Shown: positions 61,904 to 64,000 of the stretch, in pieces
How positions within the stretch are numbered: position 1 is the stretch's first letter
Layout: every line of letters begins with the position of its first letter
Assembly (NCBI RefSeq): GCF_022811845.1
Contig: NZ_CP064266.1
Span: 1,984,001-2,048,000, forward strand
Length of the DNA stretch: 64,000 nucleotides
Source of the DNA: Bacillus pseudomycoides
GTDB taxonomy: Bacteria; Bacillota; Bacilli; Bacillales; Bacillaceae_G
Reading direction: 5' to 3'
Program-made: the position numbers and the translations under genes
Notes under the pieces: generated by a model
Told to the model about the DNA's origin: nothing
Seen by the model: the letters and a program-made list of their open reading frames with translations, nothing else
Database searches by the model: none

Positions 61904-63463
61904 ATGATTCCATTAATTATCGGTGGTGTATTACTCGCAATTTTACTTTTACTTATTTTGGTGTTTATTACAAAATATCGTACAGTTGGTCCAGATGAAG
62001 CATTGATTGTTACCGGGAACTGGCTTGGCGGCGGAAAGAACGTTGTTACAACAGATGATGGAAAGAAAATTAAAATTATTCGTGGCGGAGGTACTTTTGT
62101 CGTACCGATTATGCAACGAGCAGAACCTCTTAGTTTATTAAACTACAAGTTAGAAGTTGGAACACGTGATACGTATACAAAGCAAGGGGTGCCAGTTACA
62201 GTAAATGGTGTTTCTATTATTAAAGTAGGTTCAACAATTGAAGAAGTATCGACAGCTGCTGAACAATATTTAGGGAAAGAAACGGAAGAGTTAAAAGTGG
62301 AAGCGAAAGAAGTATTAGAAGGCCATTTACGTGCTATCTTATCTTCAATGACAGTGGAGGATGCTTATAGTAATAGAGAGCAATTTGCACAAAAAGTACA
62401 TGAAGTTGCTTCGACAGATTTAAAGAAAATGGGGCTTCGTATTGTCTCCTTTACGATCAAAGAAATTATGGATAAAAATGGTTATTTAGATGCTTTAGGT
62501 CAACCGCAAATCGCAACAGTGAAACGTGATGCAACAATTGCGAATGCAGAGCGTGAAAAAGAAGCGCGTATTGAAAAAGCTCGTGCGGAGAAAGAAGCAA
62601 AAGAAGCTGAATATCAACGTGATGCACAAATTGCTGAGGCTGAAAAGCATAAAGAATTAAAAGTACAATCATATAAGAGAGAGCAAGAGCAAGCGCGTGC
62701 TGATGCGGACCTTTCTTATGAATTACAGCAGGCGAAAGCACAACAAGGTGTTACAGAAGAGCAAATGCGAGTTAAAATCATTGAGCGTGAAAAGCAAATT
62801 GAATTAGAAGAAAAAGAAATTGCACGCCGTGAAAAACAATACGATGCAGAAGTAAAGAAGAAAGCAGATGCAGATCGTTATGCAGTTGAACAATCAGCGG
62901 AAGCGGAAAAAGTAAAACAAATGAAAAAAGCAGATGCAGATCAATATAAGATTGAAGCAGAAGCAAGAGCACGTGCGGAAGAGGTGCGTGTAGAAGGTTT
63001 AGCAAAAGCCGAAATTGAAAAGGCACAAGGGCAAGCAAAAGCCGAAGTTCAAAAAGCGCAAGGTACAGCGGAAGCGGATGTTATTAGGTTAAAAGGTTTA
63101 GCAGAAGCGGAAGCGAAGCAAAAAATTGCGGAAGCATTTGAATTATATGGGCAAGCAGCAATTATGGATATGGTTCTTAAAATGCTTCCAAGCTATGCGA
63201 AGGAAGTTGCAAGCCCACTTAGCAATATTGATAAAATTACTGTTGTTGATACAGGCGGCGGTGGAAAAAACAGCGGCGCTGGAAAAGTGGCAGGATATGC
63301 AACGGATCTAATGGCAACGATGCAAGAAACATTAAAAGCTTCTTCTGGTATTGACTTAAAAGAACTATTAGAAAGCTTTGCTGGAAAAGGTACTGTGCAG
63401 CAAGCAGTAAGTGAAAAGCCTGTTGTGCAAGTAGTGGAAGAAAACGAGAAAACTGAAAAATAA
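61904..63463 (+). CDS. floT: Flotillin FloT (YuaG)
   Basis: A 519-residue protein. An N-terminal membrane hairpin (about 3-25, LIIGGVLLAILLLLILVFIT) precedes an SPFH/band-7 domain (about 30-200). Next come the long Ala-Glu-Lys-rich flotillin coiled-coil (about 205-420, many EKARAEKEAKEAEYQ-type repeats) and a C-terminal tail with GGGGKNSGAGK. Flotillin organises functional membrane microdomains that gather signalling and secretion proteins. GGGGG precedes the ATG and a terminator follows, so yuaF-floT is a two-gene operon. Confidence 0.95.
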   Translation: MIPLIIGGVLLAILLLLILVFITKYRTVGPDEALIVTGNWLGGGKNVVTTDDGKKIKIIRGGGTFVVPIMQRAEPLSLLNYKLEVGTRDTYTKQGVPVTVNGVSIIKVGSTIEEVSTAAEQYLGKETEELKVEAKEVLEGHLRAILSSMTVEDAYSNREQFAQKVHEVASTDLKKMGLRIVSFTIKEIMDKNGYLDALGQPQIATVKRDATIANAEREKEARIEKARAEKEAKEAEYQRDAQIAEAEKHKELKVQSYKREQEQARADADLSYELQQAKAQQGVTEEQMRVKIIEREKQIELEEKEIARREKQYDAEVKKKADADRYAVEQSAEAEKVKQMKKADADQYKIEAEARARAEEVRVEGLAKAEIEKAQGQAKAEVQKAQGTAEADVIRLKGLAEAEAKQKIAEAFELYGQAAIMDMVLKMLPSYAKEVASPLSNIDKITVVDTGGGGKNSGAGKVAGYATDLMATMQETLKASSGIDLKELLESFAGKGTVQQAVSEKPVVQVVEENEKTEK

Positions 63464-63468
63464 CAAAG

Positions 63469-63497
63469 GAAGGCCTCTAGAATTAGAGGCCTTTTTA
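63469..63497 (+). terminator. Terminator of floT
   Basis: AAGGCCTCTAGAATTAGAGGCCTTTTT stem with T run just after the stop. Confidence 0.85.
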
Positions 63498-63978
63498 GGT
63501 TCTAATGTAAAGAGAATATAGCGCATATATTTCTAGTGGAATTATATTTGATGATATAAGTGCAAACAATTGATGAATGAATTTTTTCTACTTTTGGACA
63601 GGCACATTCTGTTACATGCAATTATGTTATTTCCTTCAATGTGTTAAATTTAATTTGAATAAAGTAAATATAGATTAATAGAGAAATGATTGTGTGTTAA
63701 ACTACATTGAAATATATTTAATTATAATTCGTTACACAACTTGCTACAAGAACATTAGGAGGATTAGAAAGATGAGGAAATTGAAAGCAAAGATATACAA
63801 GTATGGAAAGATTAATATCCTTTACTAAACAAGCTCATTTCAATGGAGGAAGTATTTTGAATCATTCCTGATATCGAAGAATTTCAAAAAGGATTGAAAA
63901 TAGCGTTAGAGGAACGGAATTAATTTAATTAGTGTGCTATTATCGCAGTTTTTATAAGGAACAGAGGAGACTTAATGT
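63498..63978. other. 480-bp spacer with a possible 18-codon ORF
   Basis: AGGAGG at 63757-63762 precedes ATG 63772 of a short frame (MRKLKAKIYKYGKINILY, stop 63826-63828), which could be a leader or a remnant. Around 63863-63922 a frame reads DIEEFQKGLKIALEERN before TAA, another coding-like scrap. Nothing complete is visible. Confidence 0.35.
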
Positions 63979-64000
63979 ATGAAAAAAAGAATTGTAATCA
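63979..64000 (+). CDS. Start of a gene cut by the window edge
   Basis: GAGGAGA at 63964-63970 lies 8 bp before ATG 63979, which begins MKKRIVI and runs off the window. The beta-strand-like start would suit many families; no call is possible. Confidence 0.5.

Noticed and set aside
1..64000. CRISPR array
   Set aside because: No series of short direct repeats with regular spacers and no cas gene was seen on either strand.

Overview
The window looks like a chromosomal segment of a Bacillus cereus group bacterium (B. cereus / B. thuringiensis type). The reasons are low GC, AGGAGG-type ribosome sites, and a recognisable Bacillus core backbone: a YebC/YeeI-type regulator, a GT51 transglycosylase, bdbD, tRNA-Gly(TCC), queG (yhbA)-yhbB-trmL (cspR), prkA, yhbH and a yuaF-floT pair. 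Two blocks of foreign DNA interrupt this backbone.

Block 1 (1 to about 8,000) is the right end of an integrated phage-like element. It holds a prohead-protease/HK97 capsid fusion, a tail-tube-like protein, a P27-type small terminase, a 1,217-residue type IIG restriction-methyltransferase and a GIY-YIG-like protein. It ends at 7,944-7,998 in the 3' half of a tRNA-Leu(CAA) gene, read here as the attachment-site scar. Next come a toxin-less LXG (type VII secretion) stub and then the core genes from 9,954 to about 20,400.

Block 2 (about 20,400 to 60,903) is a roughly 40.5 kb insertion inside the sporulation gene yhbH. The left copy of yhbH keeps an open frame but ends in a substitute 38-residue tail. 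The ordinary-looking YhbH C-terminus (NQYNRHSTLMSAYKN... to ...EESGEKMA) lies at 60,903-61,052, out of context. Both junctions share a short core (aaccagtaYaatcgt). The left third holds an IS6-family remnant, a DUF3189 gene with an internal stop, a LAGLIDADG homing endonuclease, a 294-bp miniature element with Tn3/Tn4430-type ends, three serine recombinases with two small companion ORFs and an XRE regulator, a perfect 50-bp palindrome, a creatininase-family protein and an IS150-type IS3 element. The right two thirds (32.8-59.0 kb) are a non-ribosomal peptide locus. On the minus strand are a BCP peroxiredoxin, a second seryl-tRNA synthetase (possible self-resistance), a 41-codon exported-pro-peptide-like ORF and an NprR/PlcR-like TPR regulator. 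On the plus strand are NRPS 1 (half C-A-PCP-C), an MFS exporter, a radical SAM enzyme, an unknown protein, a nucleotidyltransferase-like protein, a Gfo/Idh/MocA dehydrogenase, an M20 hydrolase, a GlcD/GlcE/GlcF-like hydroxyacid oxidase, an Sfp-type PPTase and NRPS 2 (A-PCP-C-A-PCP-C). No thioesterase is visible. The locus closes with nested IS6-family copies and a scrap of a sugar-nucleotide dehydratase.

Working model (inference): an NprR-like quorum regulator controls three NRPS modules. Sfp activates the carrier domains, the radical SAM/dehydrogenase/hydroxyacid-oxidase genes make an unusual building block, MFS exports the product and the second SerRS may protect the producer. Many accessory genes carry single-base changes in homopolymer runs, almost all apparent deletions (NRPS 1, NRPS 2, serS2, the peptide ORF and others), while the core genes are intact. 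These are either base-calling errors or recent decay, and this must be settled before calling the pathway dead or alive.
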